64,000 nt of DNA from NCBI RefSeq assembly GCF_900110755.1, contig NZ_FOFF01000019.1, forward strand, positions 1-64,000. The letters are read 5' to 3'. The notes below the pieces were generated by a model, which was not told where the DNA came from, searched no databases, and saw nothing but the letters and a program-made list of their open reading frames with translations. A program made the position numbers and the translations under genes. Each line of letters starts with the position of its first letter. Within the stretch, counting starts at the first letter, position 1. This document shows positions 9,501 to 17,590 of this stretch, piece after piece. Origin of the DNA: Streptomyces sp. yr375 (lineage in GTDB: Bacteria; Actinomycetota; Actinomycetes; Streptomycetales; Streptomycetaceae).

Positions 9501-12500
9501 TACGACGCGGCCTCGCACCTAGTCACCGAGACCGGCGCCGGCGTGCGCAACGAGATCACCGGCAGCACGCACACCGCCGTGATCAGCCGCGCCTACGACG
9601 AGGACGGCAACCTGCTGTCGGAGTCGACGAAGGACACCACCGGCGGCGACGCCGAGCGGACCACCGTCTACACCTACGACGCCCACGGCCTCAACGACAG
9701 CGCCACGGACGCCGAGCAGAACATCACCCGCTACGAGTACGACGAGCTCGGCCGGGCAGTCGGCACGACCGACGCGGCGGGCACCCACCTCACATACACC
9801 TACACGGCCCGCGGCCAGCACGCCACGACGATCCTGGACGACTGGACCGGCGACCCGTCCGGCACCACCCGCGACCTGACCGTGGCGTCGAACGCCTACG
9901 ACCCGGCCGGCCGGCTCGCCGCCACGACCGACGCGATGGGCGCGACGACCGCGTACACCTACTACGACGACGGCCTCGCGGCCACCACCACGGCCCAGCA
10001 GGTCACCCAGGCCGACGGCACCCGGCACGACATCGTGCTGGAGTCCGACACCTACGACCCGGCGGGCAACCTCACCCAGCAGGTCACCGGCGGCGGCGCG
10101 ACCACCCAGATCTTCACCGTGGACGCGCTCGGCCGAACCCTGACGAGCGTGCTCGACCCGTCCGGCCTCAGCCGCACCGCCACCTACACCTACGACGCCG
10201 ACGACCAGGTCAAGGAACAGACGCAGACCATCTCGGGGACGAAGAAGCTGACCACGACGTCCGAGTACGACGCGGCCGGCAACGTCACCAGGCAGACCGT
10301 CACCGACGGCACCAGCACCCACGTCACCACCGGCACCTACGACGACCGCGGCCTGCCGCTGACGGCGGTCAGCCCCCGCGGCAACGTCACGGGCGCCGAT
10401 CCGGCCGCCCACACCACCGCCTACCGCTACGACGCGCTGGGCCGCCCGGTGCAGCAGACCGCGCCGGCCGTCCAGGCCGAGGAGAACGGCGACGCGTCCG
10501 TCACCCTCAAGCCGACCACGCTGACCGGCTACAACGCCTTCGGCGAGGCCACCGACGCCAAGGACCCCCGCGGCAACATCACCCGCACCGAGGTCGACCG
10601 CCTCGGCCGCGCCACCGCCGTGACCCTGCCCGACTACACCCCGCCGGGCGCCACGACCGCCCTGACGGCGACCGCCCGCACCACGTACACGCCGCTCGGC
10701 CTGCCGCGGACGGAGACGGACCCCCTGGGCCGCGTCACCCGCTACGCCTACGACCAGTTCGGTCAGTTGACGGCCCAGACGGACCCGGTGCCCGACGCCG
10801 CCACGGCGGTGGCGGCGGAGACCGACCCGGACCTGCTCAACCCCGCGAGCGCGGACGGCGGCGGGGTCACCCGCTCCACCTGGACCCCGACAGGTCTCCA
10901 GCTCTCCGTCACCGACCCGATGGGCGCCCGCACCGAGGCCACGTACGACGAACTGGGCAGGCAGCTCACGGCGACCACCGTCGAACGCCGCCCCAGCACC
11001 GTCAACCTCGTCTCCCGCTACACCTGGGACGACGCGAGCAACCAGACCGCGGCCACGACACCGGCCGGCATCGCCACGACGAGCACGTACAACGCGGCCG
11101 GTGAGCCGAAGACGCTGACGGACCTCGCCGGAACGACCAGGTTCGACTACGACGGCCTGGGCCGACAGACGGAGACGACGGACGCGACCAACCGCCGCGT
11201 CACCACCGCGTACGACGCCCTCGGCGACGTCACGGCCGACACCGACCACGGCACCGGCACCACCGCCCTGCGCACGGCGACCGCCGAGTACGACGCGGAG
11301 GGCAACCGCACGGCGGCGACCGCCGCCGGGAGCAAGGCCCGCTCCACGTACGGGTACGACGCCCTGGGCCGCCTGACGACCCAGACCGAACCGGTCACCG
11401 CGACGACGTCGATCACGACGTCACTCGGCCACGACGCCGCGGGCAACCTCACCCGCCTGACGGACGGACGCGGCAACAAGACCGTCTACACCTTCAGCAC
11501 CTGGGGCCAGCCGGAATCCACGATCGAACCGGCCACGACCACCCACCCGAACGCGGCCGACCGCACCTGGACGACCGTCTACGACAAGGCCGGCCAGGCG
11601 GTGGCGGAACTGCTGCCCGGCGGCGTCGAGCGCGAGCGCACGTACGACGGCCTGGGCCGCCTGACCAGGGAGACGGGCACGGGCGCGGAGGCTTCGACGG
11701 CGACCCGCACCCTGGAGTACGACCTGACCGGCCGGCTGACGGCGATCGGCACGGCGGACGGCCTGACCCGCGACACCTACACCTACAACGACCGGGGCGC
11801 GCTGCTGACCGCTGAAGGCCCCGGCGGCACCTCCGCCTACGCCTACGACGCCGACGGCAGCATGACGCGACGCACCACCACGGCGGGCACCACCGACTAC
11901 ACCTACGACGCCGCAGGCCGCATCGACACCGTCCGGGACTCCATCACCGGCAACAACGTCCTGTACGACTTCGACGCGGCGGGCCGCCCGAGCATCGAGC
12001 AGTACGCCACCAGCCAGACGGGTGCCGCGCCGTACACGGTCACGGCGAAACGCACGTACGGCTACGACGAGTTGGGCCGCCTGAAGACGGACACGGTCGC
12101 GTCGGCGGACGCAGCAGTGGGCGTGACTGCAACGACCTACGGCTACGACCTGGACGACAACCTGACGTCCAAGACGACGGCGGGCACGGCGGGCGCCGGC
12201 ACCAACACCTACGCCTACGACTACGCGAACCGCATGACGTCCTGGACGAAGGACGGCACGGCGACCACGCCGTACGAGTGGGACGCGGCGGGCAACCGCA
12301 CCAAGTCCGGCACGACGACGGCGACGTTCGACGCCCGCAACCGCCAACTGACGGACGGCACGACGACGTACACGTACACGGCGAGAGGAACTCTCTCCTC
12401 GGCCGGCACCGGCACCGGGCCCGCCCGGTCCCTGACCTTCGACGCCTTCGAACGCAAGATCACCGACGGCGCGACGACCTACTCGTACGACTCCCTGGAC

Positions 12501-14045
12501 CGGGTCCAGACCCACGGCTCGACGACCTTCACCTACGACGGAGGCTCCAACAACCTCGCCGGCGACGGCACAACGGACTACAACCGCACTCCCGAAGGCA
12601 CCCTCCTCTCCCTCTCCACCGGCACCACCAAGCAATGGGCCCTGACCGACCAACACACCGACCTGGTCGCCGGCCTCGCGGCGGACGGCAACTCGGTGAG
12701 CGGCTCGACGTCGTACGACCCCTTCGGCAAGGAAACAGCAACCACCGGCTCGACCCCGGCGGTCGGCTACCAGTCAGGCTGGACGGATCCGACAAGCGGG
12801 GACGTCAACATGGCGGCCCGGTGGTACCAGCCGGGGACGGGGAGCTTCGCGTCTCGGGACACTTGGCAGTTGGATCCGATGCCGTCGGCGCAGGCCAATC
12901 GCTACACGTACGCCAACGGAGGACCGCTCAACGGGACCGATCCGACCGGACACCTACTGCATCCCGACGCCGGAGGCGGTGCAGGGCCGATCTCCCTCAC
13001 AGGCATTTCGATTTCGCGGAGCTACAGCTTCAACACTCGTACCGTTCCTAAGACCCGTACCGGGCCCGGGGAGGCGCGCCGATACCCTCAGCGGACCCGA
13101 AGCCTGCCTGCCAAGCCGGGGCGAGGCTCCCTCTTCTCGACAATCAGCGGCAGCGTCGGCAGCGTCGCAGAGGCATTGCGCAAGCAGTCTGTGCGCTTCT
13201 TCGTGCAGTCGGGGCCGGAGGTGGGATGGGCCGGACTGGTCGACACCGGCTACGGCCATGGCTATACGCCTGGCACCGGTACCGGTACGGGCTCCGGTGG
13301 CTGCCAGTACGGTTGCGTCGTCGTCCCGCCGACCCCTCCGATCGACCAGAACCCGAATAACGGCCCGAACCCGACGCCGGCAGTGGCGCGTCCGGCGGCT
13401 GAGCCGGACTTCGACGACGCCAGGTGGAAACTGGGCGACGCTGTCGGAGCTATCGTCGGCGCGGCAAGGATGCTTGGCCTTGTCGACGACGCGCAGTACG
13501 ACCCCGAGACCGTGGCGGACGCGGCAGCGGCTCCCGCTAACGGAAGTCCGGGAGGAACCGGCCAGAGGGACGAGCCTTGTTCAAAACCGCGTGACGAGCG
13601 ATACAAGTACCAGCCACTGCAGAACGGGCTGCCGACAGGAGCAACCGCACTTATATGCCCGGGCGACCTGAAGCCAACGGGCAGTAAGAGGGACGACGGA
13701 GCGACAGTCAATGTGGCAGGCTTCCCGGATGGGGACAACATCGGTTCCAACGGAAAGCCCGTTTACAACCGCACACACATCATTGGAGACATGTTCCACG
13801 GGGCGTGGAAGAGTGAGAATCTCTTCACAGGATTCGATCGCATGAATAAGAGCGGCATGAAGCGTTGCGAGAACAAGATCGCCAAGCAGCTCCGGGGCTC
13901 CAATCCCGTATTGTACTCGGGGCGGCTAAACTATGCTGGGAACAGTGTGATACCTGAGAGCATTCGCATGACCGCATACACCAAGGAAGGGCGGCTGTTC
14001 GACGTGACAGTGAAGAACGTTCAGGATTGGCAGGCGACATGCTGA
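3525..14045 (+). CDS. Giant secreted Rhs/YD-repeat polymorphic toxin with nuclease tip
   Basis: 3,506 residues; GTG start behind a G-rich ribosome site. Order: Sec signal peptide (about 1-27); DNRLRE-type stalk domain (about 360-540); DUF6531-like Rhs entry region (about 790-870); three LamG-like domains (about 1000-1215, 1280-1487, 1530-1760), the first and third nearly duplicates; dozens of YD repeats (about 1766-3090); Rhs-associated core with RYTYANGGPLNGTDPTGH (about 3126-3143); variable tip to the end. The tip carries YNRTHIIGDMF, SENLFTGFDRMN and RCENKIAK, resembling DNA/RNA non-specific endonucleases (DRGH-type His, then Asn/Glu metal site). The YD shell is expected to encapsulate the toxin, which is freed at the core. 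Base composition drops in the tip, the usual sign of tip exchange. The stop overlaps a SUKH immunity gene. Target cell and export route are not known. Confidence 0.92.
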   Translation: MRPARPFVLVVAFVLAVLAGTEQVAFAVGQSVAVGSGKAPGQRWGSAAGRSHVASATATDAAAKGGRDQALAGRGELPAESADGVTRLPSTGRIPAPGPVVEVAAPVAAEPQGFDARRSAEVAGERAERERTYLNPDGTYTTRFYTDPVNFRATDGSWQPIDTTLVPQDASGPATMSAAEEGWETGSTEAQIEFGGTADAYPVVRMQVDEGVSVGYGVDDAHPVAGQAEDSTLTYENARPGADVELIAGSDSVKETLVLKDAAAPTEWRFPLELQGLTARLDPQGNVVFTDTEGTVRAWTPVGWMQDSNLAPDSNEGAVSSGVTYSLAVEDGRQVLVVTLDKAWLSAPERVFPVRVDPSVKSVDATSGTYVEYPYNANFASDTVLKVGTYDGGSHKASAFLRFAGLETSLKNAWVVSANLALYNTWSQSCAARPVTVHPITSNWAESTTSKWPGPSTGASLVSKSFAHGWRPEGTTTWSCGPAWETIKLGAAGRKLVDDWTHARKTNYGLAVKASATDSKSWKQFGSDDYPSGKPSLDVTWTKYGATYGLGDFTAPVTATTEGVEKITVTNQGQATWPAGGAYKLRYNLFDAAGTEITDSAKIRWTAMPQAISPGETITLDAKIAPLTPATYTVQWTMEEVGVSRFTAAGVPGAAVKLSAVNIPPQLTAESPGSGTAVNTLTPTLWAKGTDADRYPKAALQYSFEVCEVEGSNLRKNCKAGTRSNEQQWAVPSGWLSWSKTYAWYGYAYDGSATSIRPGAALLTTHVPQPAVTSHLGGADEGKEIGTREGNHVTAATDAALTTVGPELSLTRTYNSLDPRTGGAFGTGWSTRWDMQLREETATSSVLVTLSDGSQVRFGKNADGTYTGPSGGSLTLARQSTDWVLRERSGATHRFLASGVLTRITDVAGRGQTITHATATGGPVQKVTDDLSGRSLSFGWTGGHVTAVTTSAIDANTPGLTWTYAYTGDQLTRVCPPTSTTKCTAYAYATGSVYRSGVLDSAPTSYWRLGEAEGSVAASEAVSRTGLNDAVHRDTELGADSAIAGTADTSAGFDGVDSVVELPADTLKTSAFPTIEVWFKTTTAAGVLVGFQNADVGEKPTTALPVLNVDGAGKLRGRFYLSGGASAVPITSPQAVTDGAWHHAVLTAAANTQSLYLDGVKLGSISGVIAEQSREYAFLGAGYANGGWMDMAAAWYPFTGQMDEVAFYDHTLDPATVAEHYAARAPVGQMTKVTLPSGRVHATAAYDSVSGRLTEHTDANGGTWKVSAPAYSTSSSSYADTVQRSGPTGYWRLGERGGAEAVSPLGEDLAGSYLDGTHPGSAGVFADGDDTAAGFTGDGAVELPVESLGTNPAMSLELWFKTAGPGVLVANQDADFGDTPTNWRPMLLIDSAGKLRGRLSGTGSSLLSKDALTDDTWHHVLLTGNAGMQALFVDGDLQGTTATGVAADRYAHVFLGGGYASSGWDGQAAGYRTFTGQIDEVAFYDKPLVTFTQTAGVWKYVPVAAGQTDAPNQHIQARRSLVAGRGDQYDGVALADAPAAYWRLGEDAGTALGSEVGGPGMNATFRPDTGAVSKLDQTGVFGAGDDRAVKLGGGAVQLPASTLAGTTDLTAELWFRTTTASGVLLAFQNAAVGQTPTSALPVLNVDGAGKLRGRFYLVGGASATPVTSPGAVTDGAWHHVVLTSASTTQSLYLDGVPLGSITGAVADQTRSHAYLGAGYANGGWMDLPAATYYFNGQLDEAALYRGALTADQVSAHYRAQAEAADSGLTSTVRVTDPQQHTGATSYDALRGQRVVAAKDATGAVTSYAYDTAGNLHTVTDPNGHATVTGHDARGNVVSSTTCRDADSCWTSFASYHLTAGDPLDPRNDKPLTRSDQRSTDHKDTRYRTQYAYNALGLPTTTTRPDASAAVTTYTAGTEAAVGGGTAPAGLVLTQTTPGGAKTSYRYYAGGDLAEVTSPSELVTSYTYDGLGRKTAEKQVSDTFPAGVSTSYAYDAASHLVTETGAGVRNEITGSTHTAVISRAYDEDGNLLSESTKDTTGGDAERTTVYTYDAHGLNDSATDAEQNITRYEYDELGRAVGTTDAAGTHLTYTYTARGQHATTILDDWTGDPSGTTRDLTVASNAYDPAGRLAATTDAMGATTAYTYYDDGLAATTTAQQVTQADGTRHDIVLESDTYDPAGNLTQQVTGGGATTQIFTVDALGRTLTSVLDPSGLSRTATYTYDADDQVKEQTQTISGTKKLTTTSEYDAAGNVTRQTVTDGTSTHVTTGTYDDRGLPLTAVSPRGNVTGADPAAHTTAYRYDALGRPVQQTAPAVQAEENGDASVTLKPTTLTGYNAFGEATDAKDPRGNITRTEVDRLGRATAVTLPDYTPPGATTALTATARTTYTPLGLPRTETDPLGRVTRYAYDQFGQLTAQTDPVPDAATAVAAETDPDLLNPASADGGGVTRSTWTPTGLQLSVTDPMGARTEATYDELGRQLTATTVERRPSTVNLVSRYTWDDASNQTAATTPAGIATTSTYNAAGEPKTLTDLAGTTRFDYDGLGRQTETTDATNRRVTTAYDALGDVTADTDHGTGTTALRTATAEYDAEGNRTAATAAGSKARSTYGYDALGRLTTQTEPVTATTSITTSLGHDAAGNLTRLTDGRGNKTVYTFSTWGQPESTIEPATTTHPNAADRTWTTVYDKAGQAVAELLPGGVERERTYDGLGRLTRETGTGAEASTATRTLEYDLTGRLTAIGTADGLTRDTYTYNDRGALLTAEGPGGTSAYAYDADGSMTRRTTTAGTTDYTYDAAGRIDTVRDSITGNNVLYDFDAAGRPSIEQYATSQTGAAPYTVTAKRTYGYDELGRLKTDTVASADAAVGVTATTYGYDLDDNLTSKTTAGTAGAGTNTYAYDYANRMTSWTKDGTATTPYEWDAAGNRTKSGTTTATFDARNRQLTDGTTTYTYTARGTLSSAGTGTGPARSLTFDAFERKITDGATTYSYDSLDRVQTHGSTTFTYDGGSNNLAGDGTTDYNRTPEGTLLSLSTGTTKQWALTDQHTDLVAGLAADGNSVSGSTSYDPFGKETATTGSTPAVGYQSGWTDPTSGDVNMAARWYQPGTGSFASRDTWQLDPMPSAQANRYTYANGGPLNGTDPTGHLLHPDAGGGAGPISLTGISISRSYSFNTRTVPKTRTGPGEARRYPQRTRSLPAKPGRGSLFSTISGSVGSVAEALRKQSVRFFVQSGPEVGWAGLVDTGYGHGYTPGTGTGTGSGGCQYGCVVVPPTPPIDQNPNNGPNPTPAVARPAAEPDFDDARWKLGDAVGAIVGAARMLGLVDDAQYDPETVADAAAAPANGSPGGTGQRDEPCSKPRDERYKYQPLQNGLPTGATALICPGDLKPTGSKRDDGATVNVAGFPDGDNIGSNGKPVYNRTHIIGDMFHGAWKSENLFTGFDRMNKSGMKRCENKIAKQLRGSNPVLYSGRLNYAGNSVIPESIRMTAYTKEGRLFDVTVKNVQDWQATC

Positions 14046-14575
14046 GGGTGTCGGCGCTTGAGAACGCTGTTAGAAGTCTCTCTGCGTATCGGTCTGCCGA
14101 GCCACGGGGGGTCGACTTCGGGGAAATTTCTTCCTTGCTTGGCATTGAGCTGCCCAGCGACTTTCGGGAATTGGCAGACAGCTATCCGACACTTGAACTC
14201 GATAGCTTCTGGCGTATTCCGCTCCCTGTACCGGGACGTGAACGAGACTTTGTTGGCGGGATCTTCCAGGAGCTGGAAGTGCTGAGGGATCTCCAGGAAG
14301 ATGACATGGCCGAGGGGTATGTTGCCCACCCGGATCCCGGAGGTCTGATTCCGTGGAGTGAGTCGCTGTCCGGCGACGTTTTCTACTGGCGTGTGACGGG
14401 CGGGGATCCCGACGGCTGGCCCGTCGTTGTGAACAGTCGAAATCTAGAATGGTGGGAATTCTCTGGCGGCGCGCTTTCTTTCCTTGTCGGGATTATCGAC
14501 GGAAGCGTCGAGCGGCGCGGCCTGCCAGGCAACCTACCTGGATCCAATCCTGAGGTCCGCACTTACCCAGGATGA
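14039..14575 (+). CDS. SUKH (SMI1/KNR4) immunity protein of the Rhs toxin
   Basis: 178 residues from the ATG at 14039, which lies inside the last codons of the toxin (7-base overlap, ATGCTGA), so the two are translationally coupled. SUKH features: LGIELPSDFRELADSYP near residue 40, and the C-terminal GGDPDGWPVVVNSRNLEWWEF block. SUKH proteins are common immunity partners of nuclease toxins and bind them directly. The overlap makes this the cognate partner with good confidence. GC is below the genome norm, matching the toxin tip rather than the Rhs shell. Confidence 0.9.
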   Translation: MLRVSALENAVRSLSAYRSAEPRGVDFGEISSLLGIELPSDFRELADSYPTLELDSFWRIPLPVPGRERDFVGGIFQELEVLRDLQEDDMAEGYVAHPDPGGLIPWSESLSGDVFYWRVTGGDPDGWPVVVNSRNLEWWEFSGGALSFLVGIIDGSVERRGLPGNLPGSNPEVRTYPG

Positions 14576-14594
14576 CGGCGAGGGCATGCCTGTA

Positions 14595-14966
14595 CTACAG
14601 GGGAGTTTCGGAAGCTCGTCGTCTGCGGTGTTCGTAGTGGATGCGGCGTGCGACGGCTTGGTGGGCTCGGTGCCACAGGGACTGGGTGAAGGCGATGGTG
14701 TGCGGGATGGTCACGTGCCACAGGGTCTGGTGGAGCGGGCGGCGGATCTCCTCGGCGGTGTAGGCGATCAGGGGCTGGGGGTCGGGTGCGGGGTCAGCGG
14801 TGGCCAGGCTATGGCGGGTTCGGCATCGTTGGGTGTGGCTGCCGTGGCGTCGTGGGGCGGGGCGAGGCGGGTGGTGCGGGTGGCGCTGACGGACAGGAAC
14901 GCGAAGGCGGCGCAGGCCAGGGCGATGTGCCGGTGCCACGGCTCCCACTTGCGGACAGCCACAGGA
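14595..14966 (-). pseudogene. IS701/IS4-type transposase remnant, frameshifted
   Basis: Two frames are needed. The upstream part reads VRKWEPWHRHIALACAAFAFL, like the C-terminal VRxWxxWxRHxTLAxxAxAFL of IS701-type transposases. After a frame change the downstream part reads LIAYTAEEIRR and then RAHQAVARRIHYEHRRR, the usual end of those proteins. Only the last quarter remains. It sits between two SUKH genes, consistent with insertion into an immunity array. Confidence 0.65.
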
Positions 14967-15059
14967 TGCCTGGAGGAATCTCGGAACGGTGACTGACAGT
15001 CGCACCGGAGCCCCCGTGCCGACCGGCTCGATGCCGTGATGATGGAGAGGTGAAGATTG

Positions 15060-15659
15060 ATGGCTTGGCTTGACGTGCTGAGGGGCATCATGCCCCCCGG
15101 TCCAGGCGCTGGTGACGTCGTCGACTGGGACGTCATCGAAAGTAGCTGGGGGACACGCTTTCCGTCCGACTATAAGGAGTTCGTTTCCGTCTACGGGCAA
15201 GGAAGTGTCGGCGATTACCTGGCACTCCTGCTTCCGGAGAGGAATCTCGGTGATGAGTCGCCGGTCGAAGGAATGTCAGCCGAGACTCGAAACGCTCGTC
15301 ATGCATGTAAGGCTGCACCATCGCACGAGCTGCAACCATCATCGCTCGTGGCTTGGGGAGTGGATGCCAGTGCGGACATTATCTGCTGGTCGATGGCGGG
15401 TGGCGACCCTGATGGCTGGTTTATGGCTGTCTGGAATCAGGATGATGCCCGTTGGCGTGAGTATTCATGCGGAATGGTTGAGTTCCTGTGTCGAGTTTTC
15501 CGCGCCGACTTCGATGAATGCCCTCTTGGTTCACTGTCGCTTTGGGGAAATGAGTCCCCGAAGTTCGTGCACAGAGATGAGGAGAGGCGTCTACGGGTAG
15601 CAGGGATGGACCCTTGGTCCGGTGGGCCCGACCCGTTCGCCGGGATGTTCGGAGAGTGA
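15060..15659 (+). CDS. Second SUKH-family immunity protein
   Basis: 199 residues from the ATG at 15060, preceded by GGAGAGG. SUKH signature: WGTRFPSDYKEFVSVYGQGS (about 32-50) and, later, DIICWSMAGGDPDGWFMAVWNQ. Only partly like the first SUKH protein, so it is more likely an orphan immunity gene kept against other tips than a duplicate. No toxin tip lies directly upstream; the neighbour is a transposase remnant. Lower GC than flanking chromosome. Confidence 0.85.
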   Translation: MAWLDVLRGIMPPGPGAGDVVDWDVIESSWGTRFPSDYKEFVSVYGQGSVGDYLALLLPERNLGDESPVEGMSAETRNARHACKAAPSHELQPSSLVAWGVDASADIICWSMAGGDPDGWFMAVWNQDDARWREYSCGMVEFLCRVFRADFDECPLGSLSLWGNESPKFVHRDEERRLRVAGMDPWSGGPDPFAGMFGE

Positions 15660-15724
15660 TTCGGATGATTTTCGCCGAAGGTGGATTTAGTGCACCTCGG
15701 TGCCGCCGGTTGGGTCCAATTCGT

Positions 15725-16325
15725 TTACATGCCGCGACCCGGCCCGTAGTGGGGCCGTGTGTGCTCGCCTGGTGACATGGGCAGATGCTCCAGTTCGAGG
15801 GGGCCGGCATAGAATGCTGAACTGTTGGGGCCGTCCATGTCCTCACCGGTGAGGTAGCGGTAGAGTCATTCGGCAAATGACATTCCGTGCTCTGTCCACC
15901 AGCCGTCTCCGTCGGCAATGATCAAGCGCTCGGCTTTCCCGCCCGGCTCGGCAAGAAAGGCGGTCTCCCCGCGATCGGTGCTCGCGAGATGCCACGGCCC
16001 TTTCGGCGTCCCGAAGGTCAGCTCTGGAAGGCCGAATAGTTCGCGAGGGTCCTCGTCCGGGTCGAGGTCAAGGCCGTCCCAGTCGACTCCGGTGAAGGCG
16101 CGGATCGTGTCTTGGGTATCTTGGCCGAGGTTCCAGCGCCGGGTCTAAAGGTGTCCGTTGACCTTGATCGGGGCGTACGCGTCGGTGATCTTCTTGTAGT
16201 CGGCGGGAAGAGGCCAGCCCAGTTCGCCCTCCAGTTGACACCGGGCGGCGGGGTCGGCGTAACGGTTCTCGGGCGTACCGATCGTGTTGATGGCGGCCTG
16301 GAGATAGCTGGAGATAGTCGGTCAT
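15725..16325 (-). pseudogene. Third SUKH gene, inactivated by a 10-bp duplication and two stops
   Basis: Reading from the ATG at 16325 gives MTDYLQL and then a shifted frame. The cause is a tandem repeat of the ten bases TATCTCCAGC. Removing one copy restores AAINTIGTPENRYADPAAR, ELGWPLPADYKKITDAYAPI and, further on, GLPELTFGTPKGPWHLA, a SUKH fold. The same frame also has a TAG at 16145-16147 and a TGA at 15866-15868 before the natural TAA at 15725-15727. Distances between the stops are multiples of three, so the restored frame is one former gene of about 196 residues. Confidence 0.8.
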
Positions 16326-16393
16326 GGTGCCTCGTGCGGTGCGAGTCGGAACAGGCCGTGCCCGATCCCGTCCGGGTGGCTGTGCCGGCCGTG

Positions 16394-16591
16394 TCAGGGG
16401 CGTTGGAGCAGTTCCCGATGGTCCTTGAGGCCGCGTATCAAGGCACGCAGGCGAGTCGGTGTCGTCGTGAGGACGACCCCCGGCTCGTCGCTTTCGCGGA
16501 GGTGGAGGGTGCCCGTGGGGGAAGCGGCGATGTTGACGCAGTTCGAGCCGTCTCCGCTGTAGGACGACTTCTGCCAGTGGAGAGTCTGCAT
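16394..16591 (-). CDS. DUF397 domain protein, second copy (antitoxin-like partner broken)
   Basis: 65 residues with WQKSSYSGDGSNCVNIAAS and LHLRESDEPG, close to the protein at 1420-1605. It follows the remnant of an XRE/DUF5753 gene by 11 bases, the same spacing as in the intact cassette. Its own frame is intact, but its regulator has lost the DNA-binding half and the promoter region is deleted, so expression is doubtful. Confidence 0.85.
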   Translation of the reverse strand: MQTLHWQKSSYSGDGSNCVNIAASPTGTLHLRESDEPGVVLTTTPTRLRALIRGLKDHRELLQRP

Positions 16592-16602
16592 GGCTGGTTC
16601 CT

Positions 16603-16975
16603 TTACAGGGACTGGATGCGGTGGTGGATGAAGTCGCGTGACTCGGTGGTGGCCAGGGCGCAGGACTCCATGCGGTCCAGTACGGCCCGGTACTTGTCCA
16701 ACTGCGCTTCTGCGTCGAGGAATTCGCAGCCGCCGTGATGAGTGTCCAACTGGACGGTGTCGAGTTGCGGAACGGGACCCTCGACGTAGTCGAAGGACTG
16801 GCCCGTAATCGGGAAGTACTCCGTGCCGAACGGGATCACGCTGACCGTGACATGAGGCAGTTCACTCATGTCGAGCAGGTGTTTCAGTTGGCCGCGCGTG
16901 ACGACCGGGCCGCCGAAGCCCATGCGTAGAGCCGACTCGTGGATGAACGCCGAGTACGAGGGCGGGGCCTCCCGG
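16603..16975 (-). pseudogene. XRE/DUF5753 regulator remnant (C-terminal half only)
   Basis: The last about 120 codons match the intact regulator at 1617-2468 throughout: IHESALRMGFGG, VSVIPFGTEYFPITG, EGPVPQLDTVQLDT, CEFLDAEAQLDKYRAVLDRMES. Homology stops at about 16970-16980 and the helix-turn-helix is absent. Sequence directly beyond is a fragment of the divergent ATPase gene in the opposite orientation, so a deletion removed both 5' halves and the shared promoter. Confidence 0.85.
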
Positions 16976-17038
16976 TGGAGGGGAAGTTGTTGTGCTTCGA
17001 GGTCGGTGGGCGGGGGAAGGTGCTGCGCGCCGCTTGAG
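16976..17038 (+). pseudogene. Stranded C-terminus of an anti-sigma-like ATPase
   Basis: The plus strand reads GKLLCFEVGGRGKVLRAA then TGA, matching the C-terminus of the ATPase at 2715-3188 (GKLLWFEVGGRRG). Nothing of the N-box or ATP-binding region is left. It abuts the XRE remnant and defines the far side of the deletion scar. Confidence 0.75.
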
Positions 17039-17057
17039 GACCGGCCCGGTGGGTCGG

Positions 17058-17576
17058 TTATGCGTCCTCGCCGCCGCACAGCCCCCGCAACACCACCCCG
17101 CACCGTCGCGCGTACGCCTGCTGCAAGCCCCGGGTTGCCGGGCCGCCTGCCCTTGCGTACCACTTCGCGCCGCGGCTGAAGGCTGTCACCGTCAGCCAGA
17201 CCGTGCCGTCTCCTGTGCGGTGGACGATGAAGGATTCCTCGCCGGATTCGGGGTGGCCGGGGAGGGTGCCGTAGGCCCAGCCTGCGGTGCGGGGTTCGTC
17301 TATCGTCCAGATCACGCGGCAGGGGGCCTTTATGAGGCCGGCCAGGGTGACGGTGACGTCCGTGTTCGGGGCCGCGCGTTCTGTCGTCGCCGCTATGCCC
17401 ACGCCCATGGCGCGGTGCATTTCCCAGGTCATCACCGCTTCCGCCGCGCGGCGGAACAGGTCGTGGCCCTCGCCGAGGCGGGTGCGGACGTGCAGGGGGT
17501 GGAAGCCGGGCGGGCAGAAGCCGGGGCGGTCGCGGGTCGCGCCGACGTCGTCGTACGTGAAGTCCTTCGGGGGCAT
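17058..17576 (-). CDS. DUF1990 family protein
   Basis: 172 residues from the ATG at 17576 (MPPKDFTYDDVGATR); an in-frame TTG lies three codons further up. Family hallmarks are YDDVGATR near the N-terminus, GFHPLHVRTRLGEG, WTIDEPRTAGWAYGTLPGHPESGEESF and the C-terminal FSRGAKWYARAGGP. DUF1990 proteins are widespread soluble actinobacterial proteins of unknown role. It lies alone between the deletion scar and a strong terminator. Confidence 0.88.
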   Translation of the reverse strand: MPPKDFTYDDVGATRDRPGFCPPGFHPLHVRTRLGEGHDLFRRAAEAVMTWEMHRAMGVGIAATTERAAPNTDVTVTLAGLIKAPCRVIWTIDEPRTAGWAYGTLPGHPESGEESFIVHRTGDGTVWLTVTAFSRGAKWYARAGGPATRGLQQAYARRCGVVLRGLCGGEDA

Positions 17577-17590
17577 GGGAGCCAAGAGTA

